Source: an uncultured Ramlibacter sp. (GTDB lineage: Bacteria > Pseudomonadota > Gammaproteobacteria > Burkholderiales > Burkholderiaceae_C). From it: DNA of 64,000 nucleotides. The notes under the pieces were generated by a model. It searched no databases. It saw only the letters and a program-made list of their open reading frames with translations, and was not told where the DNA came from. The DNA lies in the NCBI RefSeq assembly GCF_936925435.1, contig NZ_CAKZHQ010000003.1, positions 124,001-188,000 on the forward strand, given 5' to 3'. Position numbers and translations under genes: made by a program. Positions 52,907-61,210 of this stretch are shown here, in pieces. Numbering within the stretch: the first letter of the stretch is position 1; each line of letters begins with the position of its first letter.

Positions 52907-53779
52907 CTACTTGAAGCCCAGGCCCGCCAGGATGCGGGCGTGGTGGGCGATGTGGTCGGCCAGGAAGCTCTGGACGAAGTAGTAGCCGTGGTCGTAGCCG
53001 GCGTGGCGGCGCAGCTCCAGCGGCTGGCCTACCTGGGCGCAGGCCTGCTCGAAGAATTCGGGCTTGAGCTGCTCGTCCAAAAATTTGTCGTTCAGCCCCT
53101 GGTCGATGAGGATGCCCTCGGGATACGGCGCACTGCTGCTTGCCGCCATCAAGAGGCTGGCATCGTGCTTGGCCCATTCGTTCTTGTCCTCACCGAGGTA
53201 GCCGCTGAAGGCCTTGACGCCCCAGGGGCAGCGCGTCGGCGATGCAATCGGCGCGAAGGCCGAGACCGAACGGAAGACATCCGGATGGCGCAGGGCCAAG
53301 GTCAGCGCGCCGTGGCCGCCCATGGAATGGCCGCTGATGCCGATGCGGTCATCGGCGATGGGCAACTCCTTGACCAGCAGCGGCAGCAGCTCGCGCACGA
53401 TCCAGCTTTCCATGCGCCAGTGTTTGGCCCAGGGCTGCTGCGTGGCATCGAGGTAGAAGCCGGCGCCGACGCCGAAGTCCCAGTCGGCGGACTCACCGGG
53501 TGCGTTGGCGCCGCGCGGGCTGGTGTCAGGCGCGATGAGGATGATGCCGGCATCGACCGCCAGCCGCTGCGCGCCGGCCTTCATCGCAAAGGTTTCTTCG
53601 GTGCAAGTCAGGCCGGCCAGGTAGACCAGGGCCGGCACCTTGCCCAGGGCCTTGATGCGCGGCTGGGGCGGCAGGAAAACCGAGAAGCGCATCGGCAAGC
53701 CCACCTCGTTCGAGGCATGGCTGTAGAAGCGCTGCTCGCCGCCAAAGCAGGCGTGGGCGCTGAGGAGTTCCATCGCCAT
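52907..53779 (-). CDS. fghA: S-formylglutathione hydrolase
   Basis: A 290-residue serine hydrolase of the esterase D family. The nucleophile Ser is in GISGHSMGGHGALTLALR. The oxyanion region is LVYLAGLTCTEETFAMKAGA, and the acid and His lie in LIDQGLNDKFL and HAGYDHGYYF. It hydrolyses S-formylglutathione to formate and glutathione, the second step after AdhC. Start ATG 53779 overlaps the adhC stop; ATG 53773 is an alternative. Confidence 0.94.
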   Translation of the reverse strand: MAMELLSAHACFGGEQRFYSHASNEVGLPMRFSVFLPPQPRIKALGKVPALVYLAGLTCTEETFAMKAGAQRLAVDAGIILIAPDTSPRGANAPGESADWDFGVGAGFYLDATQQPWAKHWRMESWIVRELLPLLVKELPIADDRIGISGHSMGGHGALTLALRHPDVFRSVSAFAPIASPTRCPWGVKAFSGYLGEDKNEWAKHDASLLMAASSSAPYPEGILIDQGLNDKFLDEQLKPEFFEQACAQVGQPLELRRHAGYDHGYYFVQSFLADHIAHHARILAGLGFK

Positions 53780-54885
53780 CAGTACAGCACCACCGAACGG
53801 ATGGACTCGCCCTTGCGCATCAGCTCGAAACCCTTGTTGATGTCGGCCAGCGGCATGGTGTGGGTGATCAGCGGATCGATCGTGATCTTGCCTTCCATGT
53901 ACCAGTCGACGATTTTGGGCACGTCGGTGCGGCCGCGCGCGCCGCCAAAGGCCGAGCCTTCCCACTTGCGGCCCGTCACCAGCTGAAAGGGCCGCGTGCT
54001 GATCTCAGCGCCGGCCGGGGCCACGCCGATGATGATGCTGCGACCCCAGCCCTTGTGCGTGCACTCCAGGGCCTGGCGCATCACCTGGGTGTTGCCAATG
54101 CACTCGAAGCTGTAGTCGGCACCGCCGTCGGTCAGTTGCACGATGGCATCGACCACGTTGGGCACATCCTTCGGGTTGATGAAGTCGGTCATGCCGAACT
54201 GGCGCGCCATGGCTTCGCGGGCCGGGTTGAGGTCCACGCCGATGATCTTGCCGGCGCCCACCATCTTGGCGCCCTGGATCACGTTCAGGCCGATGCCGCC
54301 CAGGCCGAAGACCACCACGTTGGCGCCCGCCTCCACCTTGGCGGTGAACAGCACGGCACCGATGCCGGTGGTGACGCCGCAGCCGATGTAGCAGACCTTG
54401 TCGAAGGGCGCGTCCTCGCGGATCTTGGCCAGCGAGATCTCCGGCGCCACCGTGTAGTTGCTGAAGGTGGAGGTGCCCATGTAATGGAAGATGGGCTTGC
54501 CGCCAATGGAAAATCGGCTGGTGGCATCGGGCATCAGGCCTTTGCCCTGGGTGCCGCGAATCAGCTGGCACAGATTGGTCTTGCGCGACAGGCAGAACTT
54601 GCACTGACGGCATTCCGGCGTGTACAGGGGAATGACGTGGTCGCCCTTTTTCAGCGTGGTCACGCCCGGGCCCACATCGACGACGATGCCCGCGCCCTCG
54701 TGGCCCAGGATGGCCGGGAAGATGCCTTCGGGGTCGGCGCCCGACAACGTGAAGTCGTCCGTGTGGCAGATGCCCGTGGCCTTGATCTCCACCAGCACCT
54801 CGCCGGCGCGCGGGCCGTCCAGGTCCACGGTTTCGATGGAAAGGGGCTGGCCTGCTTGCCAGGCGACGGCGGCTTGGGTCTTCAT
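53779..54885 (-). CDS. adhC: S-(hydroxymethyl)glutathione dehydrogenase, class III alcohol dehydrogenase
   Basis: A 368-residue zinc dehydrogenase. Catalytic zinc ligands lie in [14 protein letters not shown] and [12 protein letters not shown]. The structural zinc loop is [18 protein letters not shown] binding is [20 protein letters not shown]. Length and motifs are typical of FrmA/AdhC, which oxidises the formaldehyde-glutathione adduct. It forms a two-gene operon with fghA. No frmR-type regulator is adjacent; the divergent TetR gene could be involved but seems to belong to the next cluster. Confidence 0.95.
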   Translation of the reverse strand: MKTQAAVAWQAGQPLSIETVDLDGPRAGEVLVEIKATGICHTDDFTLSGADPEGIFPAILGHEGAGIVVDVGPGVTTLKKGDHVIPLYTPECRQCKFCLSRKTNLCQLIRGTQGKGLMPDATSRFSIGGKPIFHYMGTSTFSNYTVAPEISLAKIREDAPFDKVCYIGCGVTTGIGAVLFTAKVEAGANVVVFGLGGIGLNVIQGAKMVGAGKIIGVDLNPAREAMARQFGMTDFINPKDVPNVVDAIVQLTDGGADYSFECIGNTQVMRQALECTHKGWGRSIIIGVAPAGAEISTRPFQLVTGRKWEGSAFGGARGRTDVPKIVDWYMEGKITIDPLITHTMPLADINKGFELMRKGESIRSVVLY

Positions 54886-54967
54886 GGGATGTCCTCGGGT
54901 CGTACGATCAGGCAGCTATTGTGTGCGAGCACGGGGTTTGGGAACCTTCTGCTAGCATTCCCTTCCC

Positions 54968-55597
54968 TTGAACACCACCCCCGTCCGCAAGCCGCGTGAG
55001 AACCGCGAGCGCATCATGGCCGCCATCCGCGAAGCAGCCATCGCCGAATTCAGCGAGAACGGCCTCAAGGGCACGTCCACCCAGGCCATCGCCGCCCGCG
55101 CCGGCCTGACCAAGCCCCAGCTGCACTACTACATCAAGGGCAAGGAAGAACTCTACGAAGAGCTCTTGATGTCGGTGATGTCCGACTGGAAGGGCATGTT
55201 CGACGCCGGCTCCACCGACCCAGGCAAGGTGTTGGGCGACTACATCCGCTCCAAGCTCGACCAGGCTTTCGACAAGCCCGAGATCTCGCGCATCTTCACC
55301 CGCGAGGTGCTCGATGGCGGCAAGAACCTGGCCAAGTTCTGGCCCGATTCGCGCGCCCGCACCCGCGAGAAGGCCAACATCATCAACAGCTGGATCGCCC
55401 GCGGCCTGATGCAGCCGGTCGACCCCTATGTGCTGCTCATGAGCATCTGGTCCATGACCCAGTTCTACGCCGACTCGGCCGTCCAGGTCCAGCAGCTGGT
55501 CAACCCGGGCCAGCCCGGCTTCCAGCCCGACCGCGAAGCCCTGGTGAAAGAACTCACCGCGCTGGTGTTGCGCGGCTGCGGGATTCCCACCGCCTGA
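54968..55597 (+). CDS. TetR-family regulator, RutR-like
   Basis: A 209-residue repressor. The N-terminal helix-turn-helix is GTSTQAIAARAGLTKPQLHY. The C-terminal domain follows RutR/YcdC closely in pattern (DYIRSKLDQAFDKPEISRIF, then WIARGLMQPVDPYVL, then IWSMTQFYADSAVQVQQL). RutR binds uracil and represses pyrimidine use. The start is a TTG at 54968; an ATG at 55016 would cut into the DNA-binding domain. A RutR-like half-palindrome lies 100 bases after the gene, over the predicted start of the next operon. Confidence 0.87.
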   Translation: MNTTPVRKPRENRERIMAAIREAAIAEFSENGLKGTSTQAIAARAGLTKPQLHYYIKGKEELYEELLMSVMSDWKGMFDAGSTDPGKVLGDYIRSKLDQAFDKPEISRIFTREVLDGGKNLAKFWPDSRARTREKANIINSWIARGLMQPVDPYVLLMSIWSMTQFYADSAVQVQQLVNPGQPGFQPDREALVKELTALVLRGCGIPTA

Positions 55598-55598
55598 C

Positions 55599-55664
55599 CG
55601 TCATTCCCGCGTCGGCGGGAATCCAGCGCGTCCAGAGGGATCCCGAGCAAGCCCCGGATGACAG
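55599..55664. repeat. Two palindromic repeats after the TetR gene
   Basis: 55599-55626: CGTCATTCCCGCGTCGGCGG then GAATCC. 55635-55664: AGGGATCCCGAGCAAGCCCC then GGATGACA. Hairpins at the end of the regulator gene, probably serving as terminator. Confidence 0.7.
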
Positions 55665-55677
55665 GCCAACCGGGTTC

Positions 55678-55692
55678 TGGCACGCTCTATGC
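55678..55692 (+). promoter_or_regulatory. Sigma-54 (-24/-12) promoter of the nitrogen-compound operon
   Basis: TGGCACG-CTCT-ATGC. GG and GC are exactly 10 bases apart, and the -24 box is a perfect TGGCACG; the -12 box differs from TTGC in one base. The predicted start is near 55703, 125 bases before the first gene. Confidence 0.65.
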
Positions 55693-55698
55693 GTAAGT

Positions 55699-55727
55699 TT
55701 GACCAATCGATCAGATTAAACGGTCAA
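55699..55727. promoter_or_regulatory. RutR-like operator
   Basis: TTGACCA-AT-CGATCAG (55699-55714): the left half is the exact RutR half-site, and the right half matches 4 of 7. A further GGTCAA at 55722-55727 makes a wider TTGACC...GGTCAA dyad. It covers the predicted sigma-54 start point. Confidence 0.55.
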
Positions 55728-55827
55728 GAAATGCAGCCCGCCTCTCACGCCAGCCTCCTGCCCGCCGCCGCAACGCACGGCGCGGGTGCATTCCTCCCAT
55801 TTGCGGTGCATTCCGCCTAGGCCCACC

Positions 55828-56415
55828 ATGCACGTCCTGGTCGTCTACTGCCACCCCGTCGAAACCAGTTTCGCTGCTGCACTGCACCAGGAAGTGGTTG
55901 CCAATCTCCAGGCCGCCGGCCACACGGTCGATGACCTGGACCTGTATGCCGAGGGTTTCAACCCGGTTCTCTCGCGCGAGGAGCGCCTGGGCTACCACGA
56001 CGTGCCGGCCAACCAGCTGCCGCTGGCGCCCTATGTGCAGCGCCTGCGCAAGGCCGAGGCCATCGTCTTTTGTTTCCCCACCTGGTGCTTCGGCCTGCCG
56101 GCCATGCTCAAGGGCTACTTCGACAGGCTCTTCATGCCCGGCGTGGCCTTCGACATCAGCGACCCGGCCAATGTCAAGCCCATGCTCACCCACATCAAGC
56201 GCATCTCCGCCGTCGTCACCTATGGCCGGCCGCGCTGGGTGGCCTGGTACATGGGCGACCCCCCGCGCAAGATCATCACCCGCTACATGAAGCGCCTGAC
56301 CGGCGACACGGCCAAGGTCGACTTCCACGCTTACTACCACATGAACATTGCGACCGAGCCCCGGCTGGCCGCGTTCAAGCGCCGGGTCGGCGAAGCGATG
56401 GCGAAGTTCGCATGA
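55828..56415 (+). CDS. NAD(P)H-dependent flavodoxin-fold oxidoreductase (NQO/KefF type)
   Basis: A 195-residue protein with the flavodoxin_2 fold: HVLVVYCHPVETSFAAALHQ at the FMN/FAD phosphate site, and CFPTWCFGLPAMLKGYFDRL, the classic family signature (x-W-x-x-G-x-P-A-x-L-K-G). It transfers electrons from NAD(P)H to quinone-like or ring substrates. It is the first gene of the operon and is coupled by ATGA to the amidohydrolase. Start ATG 55828. Confidence 0.85.
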   Translation: MHVLVVYCHPVETSFAAALHQEVVANLQAAGHTVDDLDLYAEGFNPVLSREERLGYHDVPANQLPLAPYVQRLRKAEAIVFCFPTWCFGLPAMLKGYFDRLFMPGVAFDISDPANVKPMLTHIKRISAVVTYGRPRWVAWYMGDPPRKIITRYMKRLTGDTAKVDFHAYYHMNIATEPRLAAFKRRVGEAMAKFA

Positions 56416-57665
56416 ACTCTATCACCGCCATCGCCAACGCCCGCTTGCCGCGCTGGCTGCTGGGCGATGCCTGGCCCTCGCAGGCCGGCCAGCCGGCGCT
56501 GGCTGCACTGACGATCGCGGAGGGCAAGGTGACATCGGTCACGCCCATGGGTGCAGCCGTGGCTGGCGCCTGGGATGTGAAGGGCGCCCCTGTGCTGCCG
56601 GGCTTCGTTGACGCCCACACCCATCTGGACAAGACCTTCACCCTGCCGCGCATGCGCCATGTGCAGCCCGGCCTGCTGGGCGCCATCGACGCCATGATGA
56701 CGGACAGGCTGGACTGGACCGAGGCCGATGTGCGCGAGCGCGCCGGCAAGGCGCTGCAATGGGCTTACGAAGCCGGCTGCGTTCATCTGCGCAGCCATGT
56801 GGACTGGTGGGAGCCCGAGGGCACGCCGCTCGCCTGGAATGTGCTTGCCTCGCTGGCCGATGAATGGCAGGGCCGCATTCGCCTGCAGCAGGTCGGCCTG
56901 ATCAAGCTCACCCTGTTCCAGGAACTGGCCCAGGCCCGCAAATTCGCGCAGCAGGTCAAGGCCACCGGCCCCCACGCCTTGCTGGGCGGCTTCGTGCACT
57001 CGGTCAACTGGGACGAGGGCGCGCTGCGCAACCTCTTCACCGCCGCTGGCGAGGCCGGCCTGGACGTGGACCTGCACGTCGATGAAGAACTCAACGCCGA
57101 CGCCAAGGGCCTGGCCGCGACGGCCCGCATCCTGCGCGAGACCGGTTTCAACGGCCGGGTGGTTTGCGGCCACACCTGTTCGCTGGCGGCCCAGCCTGAA
57201 ACGCAGGCCCTGGCCACGCTGGACGCAGTGGCGCAGGCGCCCATCACCCTGGTCTCGCTGCCCATCACCAACCTCTTGCTGCAGGACGCGCAGACCGGCC
57301 GCACGCCGCGCCAGCGCGGCCTGACCCTGGTCAAGGAAGCGCGCGAGCGCGGCATCCCGCTGCTGATCGCCAGCGACAACGTGCAAGACCCCTTCTGCCG
57401 CGTCGGCAGCTACGACCCGGTCGAGGCCCTGGCCGCAGGCGCTCTGGCGGCGCAGCTGCCCGAGCCGTTCGACACCTGGTCCGAAAGCCTGTGCCGCAGC
57501 GACTGGCTGGAGCGCAAGCCGCTGGCCACACCGTCCCTCGTTGGCGCATCCGCCGACCTGGTTGTCTTCCATGACGCCGACGCCTGGGGCTGGCCCTCGC
57601 GCGCCGCGCGCCGCACCGTGCTGCGCAACGGCATCCCGCTCACCCCTGTCGCCTCTTTCGCCTGA
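56412..57665 (+). CDS. Cytosine-deaminase-like amidohydrolase
   Basis: A 417-residue metal-dependent hydrolase. Metal ligands: PGFVDAHTHLDKT (His69, His71), DVDLHVDEELNADAK (His and the Glu-type proton carrier region), VCGHTCSLA (His) and ASDNVQDPF (Asp). The order and spacing match CodA and related deaminases/ring hydrolases. It probably deaminates or opens a nitrogen heterocycle. Overlaps the preceding gene by ATGA and is 12 bases from the creatininase gene. Confidence 0.85.
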   Translation: MNSITAIANARLPRWLLGDAWPSQAGQPALAALTIAEGKVTSVTPMGAAVAGAWDVKGAPVLPGFVDAHTHLDKTFTLPRMRHVQPGLLGAIDAMMTDRLDWTEADVRERAGKALQWAYEAGCVHLRSHVDWWEPEGTPLAWNVLASLADEWQGRIRLQQVGLIKLTLFQELAQARKFAQQVKATGPHALLGGFVHSVNWDEGALRNLFTAAGEAGLDVDLHVDEELNADAKGLAATARILRETGFNGRVVCGHTCSLAAQPETQALATLDAVAQAPITLVSLPITNLLLQDAQTGRTPRQRGLTLVKEARERGIPLLIASDNVQDPFCRVGSYDPVEALAAGALAAQLPEPFDTWSESLCRSDWLERKPLATPSLVGASADLVVFHDADAWGWPSRAARRTVLRNGIPLTPVASFA

Positions 57666-57677
57666 AAGGTCCACGCC

Positions 57678-58532
57678 ATGATCCACGGCTACATCCCCCC
57701 GCACCGCTTCCTGCCCTACCTGAGCTGGACCGAAATCAGTGCCCTGCCCGACCGCGAGAACACCGTCGTCGTGCTGCCTGTCGGCGCCATCGAGCAGCAT
57801 GGGCCGCACCTGCCCTGCTCGGTCGACAGCGTCATCTCCTCCGGCGTGATCGGCAAGGCGCTGGAAAAGCTGCCCGCCGAGATCCGCGCCTTCGGCATGG
57901 CCCCCATCACCTACGGCAAGTCGGACGAGCACCTGCACTTCCCCGGCACCATGACGCTGACCGGCCCCACCCTGCTGGCCACCATCATCGAGCTGGGCGA
58001 GTCGGTCTACCGCGCGGGCTTTCGCAAGTTCCTCATGCCCAATGGCCACGGCGGCCAGCCCCAGGTGCTGGAGATGGCGGCGCGCGAGATGCGCCTGCGC
58101 CATGGCGACTTCCTGGTCATTCCCTACCATGTGTCGCGCCTGCCCAATGCCTCGGGCAAGTACGTGTCGGACGAGGAAAAGCGCCTGGCCATGCACGCCG
58201 GCCATTCGGAAACGGCGTTGATGATGGCGCTGGCGCCCGACACGGTGCACATGGAGCGCGCGGTGGCCAACATCCCGCCGCCCTTCCCCTCCAAGATCCT
58301 GTCAGCCGACGGCCGGCCGGCCTGCGCCTGGACGGCGCGCGACTTCGGCCCCAGCGGCATCATCGGCGACCCCTTGGGCGCCACCCGCGAGCAGGGCCTG
58401 CACATCCTGGACACCTTGTCCGACAGCTGGGTCACGGCCATCACCGACATCTTCCGCATGCAGTGGCTGGTGCGCGAAGAACAGAGCTGGGGCTACGGCC
58501 ACCAGACCGGCCATATCCAGGCCGCCCTGTAG
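57678..58532 (+). CDS. Creatininase-family amidohydrolase
   Basis: A 284-residue protein of the creatininase superfamily: VLPVGAIEQHGPHLPCSVDS gives the Glu, His and Asp metal ligands, MPNGHGGQPQVLEMA the next His, and HAGHSETALMM the Glu. Members hydrolyse cyclic amides such as creatinine or the formamidopyrimidine intermediate of riboflavin/deazaflavin synthesis. Here it follows a deaminase in a transport-linked operon, so ring opening of an imported cyclic amide is likely. Its TAG abuts the second sigma-54-like site. Confidence 0.87.
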   Translation: MIHGYIPPHRFLPYLSWTEISALPDRENTVVVLPVGAIEQHGPHLPCSVDSVISSGVIGKALEKLPAEIRAFGMAPITYGKSDEHLHFPGTMTLTGPTLLATIIELGESVYRAGFRKFLMPNGHGGQPQVLEMAAREMRLRHGDFLVIPYHVSRLPNASGKYVSDEEKRLAMHAGHSETALMMALAPDTVHMERAVANIPPPFPSKILSADGRPACAWTARDFGPSGIIGDPLGATREQGLHILDTLSDSWVTAITDIFRMQWLVREEQSWGYGHQTGHIQAAL

Positions 58533-58546
58533 GCGCACTCCTTGCA
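58531..58546 (+). promoter_or_regulatory. Sigma-54-like promoter before the ABC importer genes
   Basis: AGGCGCA-CTCC-TTGCA. GG and GC are 10 bases apart, the -12 box is perfect, and the -24 box is weaker (4 of 7). It starts at the creatininase stop, the same position relative to a stop as the site at 63031, and both are followed by TC. Confidence 0.45.
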
Positions 58547-58592
58547 TCGACCCGCTTTCCTTTTCACCCCCACTTCACTTCAAGAGGTCACC

Positions 58593-59579
58593 ATGAAAGC
58601 TTTCTCCGCACGCACCCTCCTGGCCGCCTCGCTCGGTCTGGCCTTTGCCGCCGGCGCCCAGGCCCAGGAAAAGCTCACCTACATGACCAACTGGTATGCC
58701 CAGGCCGAGCACGGCGGCTTCTACCAGGCGGTGGCCACCGGCATCTACAAGAAGTACGGCCTGGACGTGACCATCAAGATGGGCGGCCCGCAGGTCAACA
58801 TCATGCAGATGCTGGGCGCGGGACAGGCAGACTGCATCATGGGTTCGAGCGACCTGCAGATCATCCGGGCGCGCAGCAACGGCCTGCCCATCGTGACCCT
58901 GGCCGCCAGCTTCCAGAAAGACCCGCAGGTCCTGATCGCCCACGAGGACGTGAAGAAGTTCGAGGACATGAAGGGCAAGACCATCCTCATCGCCTCGTCG
59001 GCGCGCGAGGGCTACTGGCTTTGGCTGAAGAACAAGTACGGTTTCTCCGACGACCAGACCAAGCCCTACACCTTCAACATCCAGCCCTTTGTCGCCGACA
59101 AGAACACGGTGCAGCAGGGCTACCTGACCAGCGAGCCCTTCGCGGTGCAAAAGGCTGGCGTCAAGGCCAACTCCTTCCTGTTTGCCGACCAGGGCTGGCC
59201 GGCCTACTCCACCACCATCTCCTGCCTGGAAGACACCATCAAGGCCAAGCCCAAGGCCATGGAAGCCTTCGTCAAGGGCACGATGGAAGGCTGGAAGAGC
59301 TTCCTGGCCGACCCGGCGCCCGCCTCGGCCCTGATCAAGAAGGACAACCCCAACATGACCGACGAGCAGCTCGCGTACAGCGTGGCCAAGCTCAAGGAAA
59401 TGGGCATCGTCACCGGCGGCGGCGCGGCCAAGAGCGGCATCGGCAGCATGGAAGAGTCGCGCCTCAAGGCCAACTACGACTTCCTGGTGAGCAACAAGCT
59501 GATCGACCCGGCCAAGGTGCCGTCGGCGACCGCGTCCTACAACTTCACGTACATCAAAGACCTGAAGGTGATGCCGTGA
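58593..59579 (+). CDS. ABC transporter substrate-binding protein (NMT1/THI5-like)
   Basis: A 328-residue periplasmic protein with signal peptide (LLAASLGLAFAAGAQAQ). The NMT1/THI5-type motif reads YMTNWYAQAEHGGFYQAVAT then GIYKKYGLDVTI. Proteins of this group bind pyrimidines (ThiY), riboflavin-like rings or sulfonates. AGAGG precedes ATG 58593. It is paralogous to the partial gene at 63172. Followed directly by its ATPase and permease genes. Confidence 0.9.
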   Translation: MKAFSARTLLAASLGLAFAAGAQAQEKLTYMTNWYAQAEHGGFYQAVATGIYKKYGLDVTIKMGGPQVNIMQMLGAGQADCIMGSSDLQIIRARSNGLPIVTLAASFQKDPQVLIAHEDVKKFEDMKGKTILIASSAREGYWLWLKNKYGFSDDQTKPYTFNIQPFVADKNTVQQGYLTSEPFAVQKAGVKANSFLFADQGWPAYSTTISCLEDTIKAKPKAMEAFVKGTMEGWKSFLADPAPASALIKKDNPNMTDEQLAYSVAKLKEMGIVTGGGAAKSGIGSMEESRLKANYDFLVSNKLIDPAKVPSATASYNFTYIKDLKVMP

Positions 59580-60397
59580 TGCGAGAGCCCCCTGCCGCCC
59601 TGGACGCGGCCGTCCCCGCCGTCGAAGTGCTGTCGGCGCACAAGACCTACCCCAACGGGACGGTCGCGCTGCAGCCTGTGGAACTGACGGTCCAGGAGGG
59701 TGAGTTCATCACCCTCCTGGGCCCCTCGGGCTGCGGCAAGAGCACCCTGCTCAAGATGGTGGCCGGCCTGCTCGACCCCACCGATGGCCGCCTGCTGCTG
59801 TGGCGCAAGCCGGTGGACCAGCTGGAGGCGTCGCAGCGCAAGCTGGCCTTCGTCTTCCAGGCGCCCACCCTCATGCCCTGGTCCAGCGTGGCCAGCAACG
59901 TGCGCCTGCCGCTGGACCTGGCCGGCTTGCCGCGCGCCGAGGCGGAGGCCCGCGTGGCCGACGCCCTGGCCCTGGTGGGCTTGACCAAGTTCGCCACCGC
60001 CTTGCCGCGCAACCTCTCGGGCGGCATGCAGATGCGCGTGTCCATCGCCCGCAGCCTGGTGGTGCAACCCAACCTGCTGCTGATGGACGAGCCCTTCGGC
60101 GCGCTGGACGAGATCACGCGCCACAAGCTCGATGCCGACCTCTTGCGCCTGTGGGCCGAGAAGAAGCTCACCGTCATCTTCGTCACCCACTCCATCCACG
60201 AAGCGGTCTTCCTGTCCAACCGCGTGGTGATGATGGCGGCCCGCCCGGGCCGCATCGTCGAAGAGGTGGTGATCGACGAGCCCTACCCGCGCACGTCCGA
60301 CTTCATGGTCAGCGCGCGCTTTGCCGAATATGCCAAGCGCCTGCAGGACAGCCTGCTGCGCGCCAGCCACGACACCGACGAGGACGCCACCGCATGA
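59579..60397 (+). CDS. ABC transporter ATP-binding protein (nitrate/sulfonate/taurine family)
   Basis: A 272-residue ATPase: GPSGCGKST, FVFQAPTLMPWSSVASNVRL (Q-loop typical of the SsuB/TauB/ThiZ group), LSGGMQMRVSIARSL, LLLMDEPFGALDEITR and VTHSIHEAV. It powers import with the adjacent permease. The start at 59579 overlaps the binding-protein stop (TGATG), and it is coupled to the permease by ATGA. Confidence 0.92.
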   Translation: MREPPAALDAAVPAVEVLSAHKTYPNGTVALQPVELTVQEGEFITLLGPSGCGKSTLLKMVAGLLDPTDGRLLLWRKPVDQLEASQRKLAFVFQAPTLMPWSSVASNVRLPLDLAGLPRAEAEARVADALALVGLTKFATALPRNLSGGMQMRVSIARSLVVQPNLLLMDEPFGALDEITRHKLDADLLRLWAEKKLTVIFVTHSIHEAVFLSNRVVMMAARPGRIVEEVVIDEPYPRTSDFMVSARFAEYAKRLQDSLLRASHDTDEDATA

Positions 60398-61197
60398 AAG
60401 CCGCCCCCCTGCTTGCCTCGCCGCGCGTGCAGCGCGTGCTGTATCCGTCCATCGTCGCCGTCGTGCTGCTGGGCGCCTGGCAGGCCCTGGTCAGCGGCCT
60501 GAAGCTGCCGCCCTACCTCGTGCCCTCGCCCATCCTGATGTTCCAGACCCTGGCCACCGAATGGCAGTCGCTGGGCGGCTCGCTGCTGGTGACGCTGAAG
60601 ATCACCCTGCTGTCGTTTGCCGTCGCCACCATCGTCGGCGTGCTGATCTCCTTCCTCTTCGTCCAAAGCCGGCGGATCGAGACGGCCTTGTTCCCCTACG
60701 CCGTGCTGCTGCAGGTCACGCCCATCGTCGCCGTGGCGCCGCTGATCATCATCTGGGTGAAGAACCCCACGGCCTCCCTGGTGGCCTGCGCCTCCCTGGT
60801 GGCGCTGTTTCCCATCATCTCCAACACCACGCTGGGCCTGCGCAGCATCGACCCCGACCTGCAAAGCTATTTCGCGATGAACCGCGCCAGCCGCCTGCAG
60901 ACCCTGGTGCGCCTGCGCATTCCGAGTGCGCTGCCCTACTTCTTCGGTGGCCTGCGCATCTCCAGCGGCCTGGCCCTGATCGGTGCCGTGGTGGCGGAGT
61001 TCGTCGCCGGCACCGGCGGCGCGGCCACCGGCCTGGCCTACCAGATCCTGATGGCCGGCTACCAGCTGAACATCCCGCGCATGTTCGCCGCCCTGCTGCT
61101 GATCTCGCTGGCCGGCGTAGGCCTGTTCGTGCTGATGGCCTGGCTGAGCAAACTCGCTCTCGGCAACTGGCACGCCAGCGAACTGTCCAGAGATTGA
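60394..61197 (+). CDS. ABC transporter permease (SsuC/ThiX-like)
   Basis: A 267-residue, six-helix permease of the BPD_transp_1 family: PPYLVPSPILMFQTLATEW at the N-terminal region and the EAA loop MNRASRLQTLVRLRIPSALP followed by YFFGGLRISSGLALIGAVVA. It completes the importer. ATG 60394 overlaps the ATPase stop. Followed after 13 bases by the FAD-linked oxidase. Confidence 0.92.
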   Translation: MKAAPLLASPRVQRVLYPSIVAVVLLGAWQALVSGLKLPPYLVPSPILMFQTLATEWQSLGGSLLVTLKITLLSFAVATIVGVLISFLFVQSRRIETALFPYAVLLQVTPIVAVAPLIIIWVKNPTASLVACASLVALFPIISNTTLGLRSIDPDLQSYFAMNRASRLQTLVRLRIPSALPYFFGGLRISSGLALIGAVVAEFVAGTGGAATGLAYQILMAGYQLNIPRMFAALLLISLAGVGLFVLMAWLSKLALGNWHASELSRD

Positions 61198-61210
61198 CAA
61201 GGTAAATGAA

